Positions 10,673 through 21,752 of a stretch of 64,000 nt of DNA are shown here, one piece after another; positions within the stretch are counted from its first letter, which is position 1, and every line of letters begins with the position of its first letter. The translations under genes were made by a program, and so were the position numbers. This DNA is from Polytrichum commune (taxonomy: Eukaryota > Streptophyta > Polytrichopsida > Polytrichales > Polytrichaceae), in the NCBI GenBank assembly GCA_950295325.1, contig OX485804.1, positions 57,286,001 to 57,350,000 of the forward strand, written 5' to 3'. The notes below the pieces were generated by a model. That model was given only the letters and a program-made list of their open reading frames with translations, ran no database searches and was not told the DNA's origin.

Positions 10673-12876
10673 CACGGGGGGGTCACACCCCCTTACATTT
10701 TGTAACCACGTGCGATAATGGGGTATTTAATGGGGGGGTATTTATGCACCTCTCGGTATTTTTTCCCTCCCTATTTGTAGATATAAAGTTACTTTGACAT
10801 ATTTTTAAGCACCCTATGTTTATTTGTAAATTTTTAGAGAGACCAATTTTTGGCATCATATTTTTTTTATAAATCGTACAAGTACCAAATAATGAACGGA
10901 ATACTATAGCATTGCAAAATCAACTATGTGAGCAACAAACGTTCCACACCATCCATCTTATCATTTAATCGGTTTCAATTAGTTATACCAATGCTAAAGC
11001 ATTCAAAACACAACCAATAACACTTGGAGTTTAGTTAAAAGATTACCAATGAACATGAAGATAACAAAATGTACAAGCTAACATAGACAAGTTGTAAACA
11101 CGGATAGAACAAAACAAGAATTATAATCAATTGTCATAAGACATGAAATTTTGCATAATTATCTACTCCAAAACAAAAGATTATTTTCAATTGAAAAAAC
11201 CAAATACAAAAATTGAAAATTTACTTTAATTGTGTTCACAAACACATTCAACATTGTACCAAATATTTACAATGTGAAGGGTTAGGATATAACTATGCAC
11301 CCTCTGATACATGTTAAGGTACATATCGATATCCTCTACAATGTCATGATAAGACAAAATGTTTTGGAGAGGTTTAACACCAATGATGACAAATAACTAA
11401 AACTAATTATTGGCATGAGGCGGGTAACCTTCAAAGTCTCCAACCACTCCATCACGTATCCTCCAAGGCAAAGCGCAATCCTCCGAGTCTATCATGGTGA
11501 GGTGCCAAATGTTGTAGCGCATCATCGATCATCTACAAAAGGTTGTTGTAGCAAAAAGGCAATGAATAGAATGTTGGCATATTAGACACTACTAGCAAGA
11601 CAAGTAAAACTAATAACAAAAATTTATGACGAACGAACTACATTCCAATCTTAATTCTCATAATTTCATGGCTTGAAAACTAGGTTTTTTGAGTTAGAGA
11701 ATTGAACATGTTTATTCATAAATCTATGGGAAACAAGACTTTCACCAGCTTGGATTGTCTGGTAATCATGATTATTTCTCCAGATTTTTTGATTTGTACC
11801 AATCGCCAATTCCAATCACTACCCAATTTGGTATTTGTTCCCTCCCAGGCTCCTCTGGATGCAACCACTGATGCCCAGAAACACATCCGATCGTATCCCT
11901 CAAAATACAAAACCCCAAGATCCAATCCCACAACGCACACACCCAATACTCATATTCAACCGCAACCGACCCAACAACTTCTTCACACCCAATACTCTTT
12001 CTTCAGGGTCTTCCCGCTACGGCATCGGGAGCGGCCTCCTCCTCATCCTCGTAGTCGAGAAGCTCCTCAGGTTCCGCATAAGTCTCGGTCATTTTCTCCC
12101 AACGTTTTGTCTGCACAACCAAAAACTATTTGTTTCTTGAAGCAGAGGAGCAAAAACTCTGGCGCTTTGGCTCCAAATTGCACAGGAGGATGAATGACAA
12201 CCATGTAATACAAAGTTGAATCTTACCGCACAACAATAAAGAAAAATCAAGAAGTTGGAGTTCGAAATTGACTCTTACCGCAAGAGGAGCAAGCCGAATC
12301 TTTGGCGCTTGTGAAACACCTGTGTGAATGCTGTGAATGCTATGGAGCAACGAAAAAAGCTCCAAAAAATGTGTCTTACCTACCACCTTTGTGCCGCGCT
12401 TCACTACTTCACTGCTTCACGCTTCACCAACGCAAGACCTCCTACCCAAACGCTTCACTGCCTTCACGCCACTATGCTTGTCCAAACCCTAAGCCAACCC
12501 AAGGGCCATTGAGAAGTCACAATGTTCCTTCCCCCCAAAAAATCCACAACATTTTCCCTCCATACTAACACTTTTCATTCAAATTTGGACAGAATTTACA
12601 CAATTCTTCATCCAAGTAGTCAAACCCATAATTATTCTATTGATTCTACTACACACATTTGGGGGGATCCAATATCTATAATCCTATTTTTTTTCTACTG
12701 ATTACTAAAATGGAGGAATTATTCACCGCCCTATTTTATATATAATCATGTATGGGACATATTTCCAAAGCTATGGTAGATCTAACGAAGTTATAAATTT
12801 TACCCTCAACGAATTAAATTGACCCTATTTTTTTATCTCACGTGGTTTCTAAAATTCCGATAGTCACCCCCCCGTG
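10673..12876. mobile_element. TIR DNA transposon, hAT-like by target-site length, carrying a captured gene fragment
   Basis: The left end begins CACGGGGGGGTCAC and the right end is ...GTCACCCCCCCGTG. Similarity continues to ACCACGTG about 35 bp inside each end. A perfect 8-bp duplication, GAATCTTT, lies immediately outside (10665-10672 and 12877-12884), the length typical of hAT elements. I see no transposase, so it is non-autonomous. The right half carries, on the minus strand, a piece resembling the 5' end of a UAP56/RH56 helicase gene (about 12000-12500). Just outside, a 21-bp near-tandem repeat of the target (GAATCTTTTGCCTTTGC) makes the flank look more repetitive than the 8-bp duplication alone. 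Long C/G runs at both ends could be imprecise. Confidence 0.7.
12003..12500 (-). pseudogene. UAP56/RH56-type DEAD-box helicase, 5' fragment (leader plus start of exon 1)
   Basis: On the minus strand an ATG at 12092-12090 opens a 29-residue frame beginning MTETYAEPEELLDYEDEEE and ending at TGA, 12005-12003. The acidic EELLDYEDEEE start followed by APDA matches my knowledge of the N-terminus of plant UAP56 (RH15/RH56), the mRNA-export and splicing DEAD-box ATPase. An extra C in the run before TGA appears to break the frame. Without it the frame would read ...RPE, where I expect exon 1 to continue. None of the helicase motifs (GKT, DECD, SAT) follow. Upstream on the same strand is GC-richer, leader-like sequence with several GTAAG donor-like sites, so the capture probably came from genomic DNA. 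The overlapping 163-residue plus-strand ORF is a shadow. Identity rests on about 25 residues. Confidence 0.6.
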
Positions 12877-12884
12877 GAATCTTT

Positions 12885-14282
12885 TGCCTTTGCCTTTAAA
12901 TACAACTAGTGTCTTGGCGCATTTACGTGGGATACATAATTGGAAGGCAATTATCTGGAGTTCATATCAACTTAAGTAAATCCAAGGTGTTTGTATTGGG
13001 TTGCAAGTCGTGTATCATGGTCCATTGTAATTGGATATCTCCAGTCTACAAGGATTGATTCCTTTGTCATAAGTACTAGCTCATATAGACAGTAGTCGTT
13101 GAAAGTTTGTTTAATTAAGTTATCATTGGATGCCCACCCTATTGTTTGTGGTGAAGAAGATTGGAGAGACTTGGATTATGTAGAATGGAATTGGAGTGGT
13201 TGTATTGACCTTGGACAAGTTTGCATTAACGAGGGGTGATCCCTTGTCTGCAAAGGATACATATCTTCATAATGTGAGGAAGAGTTTGAAACTGATTAAA
13301 GCCTATAGCCCTAGAGTATGAAGAAATGCAATTGATGAGGTTCTTGTTACTAATTGTGAATAAAAAACTTGATGATTAAGTGACTCATGAAGTGGATCAA
13401 TGCGCATTTGTGGACCATGTGAATTGAATAAAGAAAATAAACATCAAAGTCCCACATTGGGATTGAAAAACTTGTTGGCGTTGAAATTGGCATACCCACT
13501 CCGATTCGAGCAATTGTTTTGTGTTGTTGTAATTTGTTGTGGGGAAATTCTTGCCTGAATAATGAAGAGTTAGAAAACAATGTGTCATAGAAGATGAAGA
13601 GGCAATGGTCTTTGCTCAGCCGTTTCGAACCATCAATATTCTATCGCCTTAACCTTTGGTAGGAAAGGAAAGGATAGGACAAGTTGGAGGAGGCCATTGA
13701 TTGTGAAGTGGCCAAGAAGACCAACAACTTTACTACTTGGAACCCCAATACAATGGTTACTTTGGCCAAGACCATGTAAGGGATTATGGTCAAACAATAT
13801 CATTGAAATAAGATTTAATCAAGGAATATTGAAAAATCTTGAAATAATGACTGCTCCGCCATTTTCAAGTTACATTAAAGGGGTTGATTATTTCAAGACT
13901 ATTGTCTATACCAAAGTGCCTTTGACTTTGATAAAGAAGCTAAAATGGGATACTACATTCAAGACAATTGACTAGGGTTGTGCCTATGCTTGTGCACCGC
14001 ACTTGGTCCCATTAAATTGAACTTATTGCCAAACTATTGCTTGGGTAAATAATGTGAGAGGAGTGATTGTCATAATTGTATGTACTGACAAGGAAAGATT
14101 TTGAAGTCTTTAATCTTGAAAGCATCTCCTAATTGTCAATTCCAACCTGAAATAATGAGAAGTAACCCTTTGTTTTCCCTTAACAAACTTATATGAGACA
14201 CCTAGATGATACCCAAATCGCCTTTTAAGTCTTCCTTGAGTGTTGCCTTGGGTTTGTTTGCACCCAAAAGTTGAACTAGACT
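12885..14282. other. Intergenic DNA, no gene seen
   Basis: No recognisable protein domain. The left end continues, in frame, the ORF that was open on the far side of the 10673-12876 insertion, so the insertion may have split an older coding remnant. Otherwise AT-rich. Confidence 0.4.
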
Positions 14283-14570
14283 ATGTCTTCATATTTGATT
14301 AACTACGTTACATTCAACGGTGAACACAATTTATTGGGAGGACGCATGTATTCAGAAAATAAATCAACAAAAGATGCACTTCCAATAACCATAACTAAAT
14401 CAAGGAAGGGGGTAGGGGGGGGGGGGGCGATTTTCAATCTGATTTATGTTGATGCTTCACCGTGCATTTGCTAATGCCACAAGAGTTTTGTTGTGTAAAT
14501 CTACTAAGTAGAATTCGGAGAACATGAGACAATGAACCAAATATCACATGCATACCTTACATGTTTTCCC
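14283..14570 (+). repeat. Dispersed repeat, copy 1 (second copy at 32795-33040)
   Basis: Shared blocks in the same order and orientation as the second copy: GTGAACACAATTTATTGGGAGGAC, CCATAACTAA, TTTGCTAATGCCACAAGAGT with TTTGTTGTGTAAATCTA, and GGAGAACATGA followed by GAACCAAAT. It contains a G-run of about 14 (about 14414-14427). The element class is unknown. Confidence 0.65.
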
Positions 14571-16940
14571 ACTAGAACATGTCAAAGATCATTGCTACAA
14601 AAGAAGGTTTTTTAATTTATACAACAACAACAAAATGAACATTGTTGGTCACGCCAACATGAATATGAACCCGTTAACATGACGATCATCTCCGAGAGTC
14701 CCCTCATGGCCATCGTTGCATCGTGACACCCGATACTTGTCTAGGAAGTTGGGTAGTTTTGTAGATTAGTATGAACCCTAATTCGGAGGGCTCAAGGCGG
14801 CATTGAGCAGTTAACTTGGACTAAATTCAATCCCATATGGCTAGAATAACAACTAAGTTAGTATCCGGACGTGCTCTTGACCAAGGATCGAGGAAGAAGA
14901 CTCGGTCTACTACTTGGTTCGAGTTAGAATGCAAGTTCAATGCAATTTTGGAACGGAAAGAGGCAAGGTCTGTGTACGGGACTCCTTAAGTGGTCGCCTT
15001 GAAGCTTAGAAAATGAGAAACATTTTGGAGTATGATATGATATGATACTCATCATGTGTGTTGTTGTTAGAGCAACTGCATCCTCGTGGCAAGAGGAACT
15101 TATGAGCTCAGTCAAAAGTCGAGCTTGCGTGGTTCTCCATAAACATCGAATTGATTCATCGCAGTTGGAATAGGAAGAAAATCAAATTAGGTCATTGAAT
15201 GATTCACTTCCAAGAGATGAGCATTGGCTACAATCGTTGAGGTGATGAAGCCAATACATGGACGATTACACGTTTTTTCATCCCAAAGTTGGCGATATCG
15301 TCCAACGTCTCTCATTTATGAGAATGATTATTATGGTGGTTTCATCCATGAAAAAAACCCTAAAATATTTCCTTTTCTTTCTCTCTTTTTAGATTGTACA
15401 AGCTTAGTGGTAGATTGCCATGTAAACACCTATTGATTCATTTATTAGGACATTCTATGTATGTGTGAGGTATGTGGGCCTAAAACATACCATTTATTTA
15501 TTTATTTTTGTTTTGCTTCCGATCAATTCTAGTTCTCCTAGGATATGGAACATGTGATTACCTAAGAGATGATTAGCAAGTGTGCCTCACTCTAAACAAT
15601 GAACAATATCTTAACCATTACGATATACTAAGTTGATTGAAACACATGTCCATAATGGTTACCAACATTTGGTAAGCATTTGTGTGCGTGCATACTAAAG
15701 TATAAAATGCACACATTTGGATAAAAGCGAATTGAATAAACTATTTGTCCTGAAAGACCGGCAAGCAACACTTAAAGAATACACATGTTCAAAGATATAC
15801 ATTGAATTTTTGATTAATGGAATTTTGCAAACTTGAAGTTTATGTTCCTCGTTTCTATATCCTAATGTGCTTGTGTAAGTATTTGGTATAGGTCCTTTAA
15901 GTTTGTGTTGACTATGCCATATAGAAAACTTTAAGAAGATTTGAAGATGTAGCTCTAATTTCTTTTAAACGTGTGTCTTCATGGTGTATGCTATTCTCCA
16001 CACCTAAGAACACAACATTCAAATATAGGTGTCCAATTAAGAAAGTAATCGAATAACATCTGCAAATTTTAGTGTGATTTTTGGGTATAGCACGCCACAA
16101 TAGAGCAGTCCACCAAATCGTACACACACTACAATCAAGTAAACATACAAGATTCTATACTCTTAGAAATGTAGGCAACCAAAACTCTAGACCACAAGAC
16201 AACACAATCCCACAACGGCTACTCCAATGTACATGTCCCACCACACCATGCACATGCCTAGCCATACTCAAACCATACATACTATGCGTACTAGGTGCCC
16301 CCACTGAAAGCCCACACCCCCCCCCCCCCACACACACACACACACCAACCTCACCAAATGTCATACAATCCATTGAATTCACATATTGCCATGACAGATT
16401 CCCAAATACCGCACACAACGAAAAAATCGCAAAATACAACCTATTCATCCAAACACTCGGAACAATTGGATGGCAAGTGAACCCTCTCATAGTCAACATC
16501 AGAGGGGATATTCACGAACAACCAAATTAAGACTTAGAAAAACTCAAAATACCCAAAAGTGAAATCAAAACACCCATGAAACATCTACACCAAATTGCTA
16601 AATCTACCTCACATACCTTATATTAAACAAAACAAAAAAGTTCGACAACAAACAACCTCATGTTGATCCCTCCTAGAGGTTAGGTATAGCATTTAAAAAT
16701 AAAAACTAAAAAAAACTAAAAAACTAAAAAAACTAAAGGAGCCCACCTTCCAAGAGGGAGGAAGTACCCTTACGGTGACACTTGGTCAAACATGTTCACG
16801 GTATAGAGGAACAAGCTCCCATTCACGTCGGTGTATTCAAACCCCGATGTTATTTTTATTTATTATTATGATTTTTTGGGTTTATGCTTAGGCCAACACC
16901 ATAGGCAAGTGCAACACAATGGAAGGTGGTCACACCAACA
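14571..16940. other. Intergenic DNA with C-run and CA microsatellite
   Basis: A run of about 13 C followed by (CA)n lies at about 16318-16345. The overlapping ORFs at 16081-16530 and 16155-16499 lie on opposite strands of simple-sequence-rich DNA and are not supported as genes. Nothing else is recognised. Confidence 0.45.
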
Positions 16941-16944
16941 AGAC

Positions 16945-17150
16945 AAAGTTCATAATTAGGGTGGGTTTATAGTTGGGTTCAGGTCCAAGAAACTCGAGGT
17001 TCAAAAAACCCTTGATGGTCCTTACTTTTGGACCTAAGATTTTGGGCCCAAGCTTGAAGACTGGTTCTCGAACTACCATGAGGGTTTCTTGAGTTGGGAC
17101 CGCCAAAATTTGATAGGAAAGTGATGCCACATTGACGTCACGTCCATTTC
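16945..17150. repeat. Dispersed repeat, inverted relative to 26745-26930
   Basis: The reverse complement contains AACTCAAGAAACCC, GAGAACCAGTCTTCAAGCTT and GAACCTCGAGTTTCTTGGAC. The corresponding words in 26745-26930 are GGCTTGAGAAACCGGTCTTC, AAGCTTG and GGACCTCAAGTTTCTTGAAC. It may be an old coding fragment of a transposon, and I cannot name it. Confidence 0.55.
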
Positions 17151-19429
17151 TCATACCTTGGGCTAGGACCCTAATGTAACCTCATCATGAAGCATCGTTT
17201 TTATAGGTAAATTTTACATCATATTATCAATACTCAATGTGGTGTGCTAGGAATATTGATGACAACCTCCCATATATATTGGTTGTTTCATCATATAAAA
17301 TTAGACTTTGCCAAATTTTGACTAGATCTCCTAACATTTTGTTGGCCAAGCACCTCCATGTGGAATAAGTGGGTCAACACATGAAAACATAGATTTGCCT
17401 TTGTCAAAGACGCAAGTTGGAATGTTAATTGCATTACATTTGTCCATTTTGGACGTTGCATGAATGGATTTTTAAGCTTACATATATCTTGAAATCGTAG
17501 AAAATGGAAAAAATGATTGAAACCTTTGGGACAAGTTAGAAAATTTCATCGTAAAAAAACACTCACTTTTTATAACTTGCACTTACGCTTGGGAAGAGCG
17601 AGAAATATCATTGTAACAAAACATTTTATTAGGCTCACACAAAACAAGAATATGTAGATTGATTCTTTTTGGCTTAAATTAAAGTTGTTTAATGCTTCTA
17701 AATTAGAGAGGCAGTCAACTCCTCTCGAACTTTACCTTCTCCCTAGAATGAATGTTGTCCGAGAAAATGTTATACACACTTTCGTGTGGATTGGGATCAA
17801 ATTTTTATCATTTAGTGGCTTTTGCCGACTTGGCTAGCATAGGGAAGCTTGTCCTTAGAGTACTTACGTTCGGTTACAACAAGAACCACAATCTCAATAC
17901 CCCGTGATTAGAATGGAATCCCAACATTCCCCATTGTGACAATGATAGATAAAGCTCGTTAAGTGTGCATTATCAAGCATTCCGGTATCTTACAATAGCT
18001 ATTCAACACGTGGTTGTGCGCAATGGGTCGATCGCTTTGGAGAAGATTAAAGTACGAGGCTCTTGAAAGTAACTTATTTGAAGTGGATAAAATCTTCAAG
18101 AGGATGCCAACGAATTTACAAATTTACATGGGTAGTTTCATTATTATTGTATGTTATTGTTGGCACTAAATCAAGAGGTTTTTAGGGCACATGTCCGTTC
18201 AGAAGCCGAAACGGAACAATGATGATGTCATCAAACAATTTGTGGCACAATTTTTTCCTCTCCAACTGAACATCAATAATGAATTGTCTTTTCTATCCCT
18301 TTCATCTTGTAATATATGTTTAACAGGATGAAAAGCATAAGGTTCGACTTTGAAACTTCTGAAAATACACAACCTACTTAAGATAAGTGATATTAAAATA
18401 ACATCAACACTTTGTTTCCGCTTCTCAATGGAAATGAAGTGTGAACTTCATAAGTAATTAGATCACACTAAAATAAAAATAAAATAATCTCTTCATGTTG
18501 GTGATCGGTTGGTATTGGCACACTAATGATTATGTAGTCAATGTTTTACCAAGTCCCATATTGCATCAACTTTCTTTCGTGTCCATCACAAATACAACAT
18601 TGGTCCAATCTCAAGACAATCTTGAGTGAAGTTTATGTGCACTTTGTTTTAGTGCGTACCACGCTCTTTAAGAGGAGAATATCCAACAATCTATATTAAA
18701 GTCATAAAACTTAGTATCTTGACAACATCGACATTTTTTTTCTATGTATACCTATACTAGGATGTCATGTGTCGTTGAACACATAATTCATCGATCTTTT
18801 AAAAAATACCATGTCAATATGTTAGGTTAAAGTTGTGATTTTATACCATGTACATGTAGTATATAGACCTCATATCTCATATTAGAAGTTTTTCTTCTTC
18901 TTCTCCTCCTCCTCCTCCTACCATGATGTTTGTGTTGGGGAGTAACAAAGACATACAATCAATGCCGATCTTCGATGAAAGGTCTTGATGGCCTTGTGGA
19001 AGATAACTATTTGGGAATTTGTCTTTTGAGGAATTGAAGTTTACTTTTGCCTTTCAATGAATATTACCAAGTAGTGGACCTTCGATGTTTTTTTCCTATG
19101 TGCAACTTTCATGCTCTACATTATTCATATAATATGCGTTGTTAATAGCTCCACGCTTTGACAAGCTTGACCCACACCAACAAAATAACCCGCATATTCA
19201 TATTGAAGTCTAAGTTTGTAACGTGTCACAACCATTTTATTCACTACATTATGCATTAGATTCGTTGGCCCCACAAAGCATGTTCAGCATGTCGAGTAAC
19301 ATAATGTCTTCATATGAGAAATTGCTTATGTCGTGACAAATGAAAGACATGTTGTTATGGAGGGCACCCTACCTCACCTTTATCAAAGCTAGAATATTAA
19401 TGTAGAATTTTCACATCCGATTCAAACGG
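17151..19429. other. Intergenic DNA, no gene seen
   Basis: No ORF of note and no bounded element. A (TTC)n/(TCC)n microsatellite sits at about 18894-18918. Confidence 0.45.
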
Positions 19430-19640
19430 GGCTAAACCAATGTAGGATTGACACATGGCACATTTTGAGGGGAAAGTAGATTTGGTTTTTTGGTGTAGAA
19501 ACTTTTGTCTAGGAATTTGGGGCCGTGTAATATACCGTTGGAAAGGTCTTGAAAATACATTTCCAATGGTATAGTATACACCCCAAAATTATTAAAATTT
19601 TAGTCCCAAAATAAAAAGACAAATTTGGCTGGTCAAAATA
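19430..19640. repeat. Dispersed repeat with ATACCGTTGGAAAGG hairpin, copy 1
   Basis: TTGGTTTTTTGGTGTA is followed by TTTGGGGCCGTGTAATATAC, CGTTGGAAAGGTCTTGAAAA and TTTCCAATGGTATAG...ACACCCCAAAA. The GGGG...ATACCGTTGGAAA and TTTCCAATGGTAT...CCCC segments are inverted repeats. A second copy lies at about 28950-29120 inside another element. Confidence 0.65.
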
Positions 19641-20059
19641 ACCACAACCGATTATGGCTGTAATTTTTTTGGGCATAGTTTTCTACTAGTGTATGGTCTA
19701 TGAAATCGAATAGAATGAAAATGACTCGAACATCAAGAGAGTGAAAAGGCCTACGAACCATGGTCTAAGAAGAGTGTATGTGTCATAAATCGTGCTTCAC
19801 TACGAACATCTAATTTTGCTATCTAATCTCAATTGATTCATTGCCCTATTGTTTCATAAAACAAGCACTTTTAACGTACTAAAACAAAAAAGCAAGCAAG
19901 CATGTTGTCTCCCACAAAGTGCATGCTCCGCTTTGTACAACCGTGATACTTGTTATAGATTCATGTAGAAAATTCACATGGGCCCCTCTATAATGCAAAT
20001 CCAAACATTCTTTATTCCACATATAGTCACATTTTTACCAAGCTCATTGTTATGCCGGA

Positions 20060-20935
20060 ATGTGCAACGGTAGAACAACAAGAAAATGGTAGAACCGTGA
20101 GGCTCTGTCCTTTCTTATGAAAGACTACAAGTGTAGTTGTATACTTTGCTCATGCCAGTCCATGGCTATTTACTGTACCTATAACAAACTATAACCAATC
20201 ATATTTTTTTCAATACATTTTAGGGAACAACTATAACAAGAAAACGGTAGAACCGTGAAGCTCTGTCCTTTGCTATGAAAGACTACAATTGTAGCTGATT
20301 ACTTTGCTCATGCGAATCCATGGCTATTCACTATACCAAACCTTTCTTGGATTTTGTGCACCTTCTTCTCAAATACGGGTCAAGAATTGAAGCTACTCAT
20401 TTATCACCCAATTTTTTTTAAATAAATAATCAAGAATTGCCAAAATGACTATAGTTAACTAGATTTCTTTCAATGCATTTTAGGGAGCACTTGTATGTGT
20501 GTGTATATATATATATATAGATAGATAACATCCACATTAAATACAGTGGACTAAAAATAACAAGAACAAGTAACGTCCAAGTGTGAACACAAAGTGGTTA
20601 GGAAATTTGCTCTTGAAACGAAGAAGTTGATGCATAATCTCTGTCCTACAGACAGAGCCAATAAACTAGATGTATATAACTACAGTTAACTACATTTTGG
20701 TAGTTCAAATCGTGAACAACTATAGTTACGAAAGGCAACTAGTTAACTAATAGATGAAGTAGTTGGTTAGTTGTCCAAGGTATGCAAACTTTCATCATCC
20801 ACCTTAAATAGACTAGACAAAAAAGAATAGGAACATGTAACGTCCAAGTGTGAACGCAAAGTGGTTAGGAAATTTGCTCTTGAAACATAAAACTTGATGC
20901 ATAGTCTCCGTCCTACAGACAGAGCCAACAAAATT
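20060..20935. repeat. Composite repeat with internal duplications; inverted copy at 27640-28050
   Basis: ACGGTAGAACCGTGA...CTCTGTCCTTTGCTATGAAA occurs twice (about 20080 and 20238). GTCCAAGTGTGAACACAAAG, TGGTTAGGAAATTTGCTCTT and CCTACAGACAGAGCCAA also occur twice (about 20575-20660 and 20842-20930). The reverse complement of most of it forms 27640-28050. A TG/TA microsatellite lies at about 20497-20527. The parent element is unknown. Confidence 0.7.
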
Positions 20936-21250
20936 GTCAATGGTAGATGTCCTCACGCTATGGTAACTCCAAAGTAGCTTTTGGTTACCGGAAATTCAAA
21001 TATATACTCGGAACATTCTCAAAGCCACAACCTCATGGGCAATATAAAAGCTGACAATTTCCAAGCATATGTGAACCTTTAGGGACTTTAAGTTATAGCA
21101 GTTTGGACTGCCAAGTCTGACACGTGAAACTCTTTCATTACATATGTATCTTCCTTCTAGAACCAATGAAGTCATTTATTGGCTACATTGAATAAAGATG
21201 GTGCCAATGCCATGAGTCCATTGAATTTGAAACCGCCGTACCATGTCGAA

Positions 21251-21752
21251 GGGCCACTTCACACACGAGACTGAGAGCCCGTGACCAAGTCACTTCAAGC
21301 CCTCTCATTGGTGGAAAAGGCGGAGCCGGTCCAAGTTCGCTACTTCACACTACGCTTGAGGGACCCATGGAGTATGTGAATGCAAGATGGATGTAATGTC
21401 TACGTGGATTCCTACGTGGCATCAAATGGATTATGTTTCATGGTCACTTGGACTGTTTTCAAAAACCACCTCTTGGAGGTAGGCCTAACACAAAACCGGC
21501 AAACCATGGCATTTTGAATGCTCATAATCATTGATTTATTCTACTTTATTATGTGTGAGGACCCGCGTGAATAGAAAGTCATTGAAATAGTGTTTGGTTG
21601 ATGGTCCCGTCACATATGACTTCACACTACACTTGAGGGTCCGTGACCACACTACATGATTTTGGAGGTGTCTTGGGACGGCCTTTGGACACTTTCTTTT
21701 GGGCTCTCACGATTTCATGGTCACAGCTCTTGGTTCGTGTGTGAAGTGGCCC
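21251..21752. mobile_element. Small TIR element, about 500 bp
   Basis: The left end GGGCCACTTCACACACGA is matched by the right end TCGTGTGTGAAGTGGCCC. Imperfect inner pairing brings together GAGAGCCCGTGACCA and the sequence near 21695-21725. CTTCACACTACGCTTGAGGG and CTTCACACTACACTTGAGGG repeat directly inside. I see no clear target-site duplication, so the family is unassigned. Confidence 0.6.

Noticed and set aside
11702-12193. A 163-residue plus-strand ORF
   Set aside because: It lies opposite the UAP56-like fragment, has proline/histidine-rich low-complexity composition, and shows no domain.
16081-16530. A 149-residue ORF and a 114-residue antisense ORF
   Set aside because: Both run through a C-run and CA microsatellite, and their composition reflects simple sequence rather than coding.
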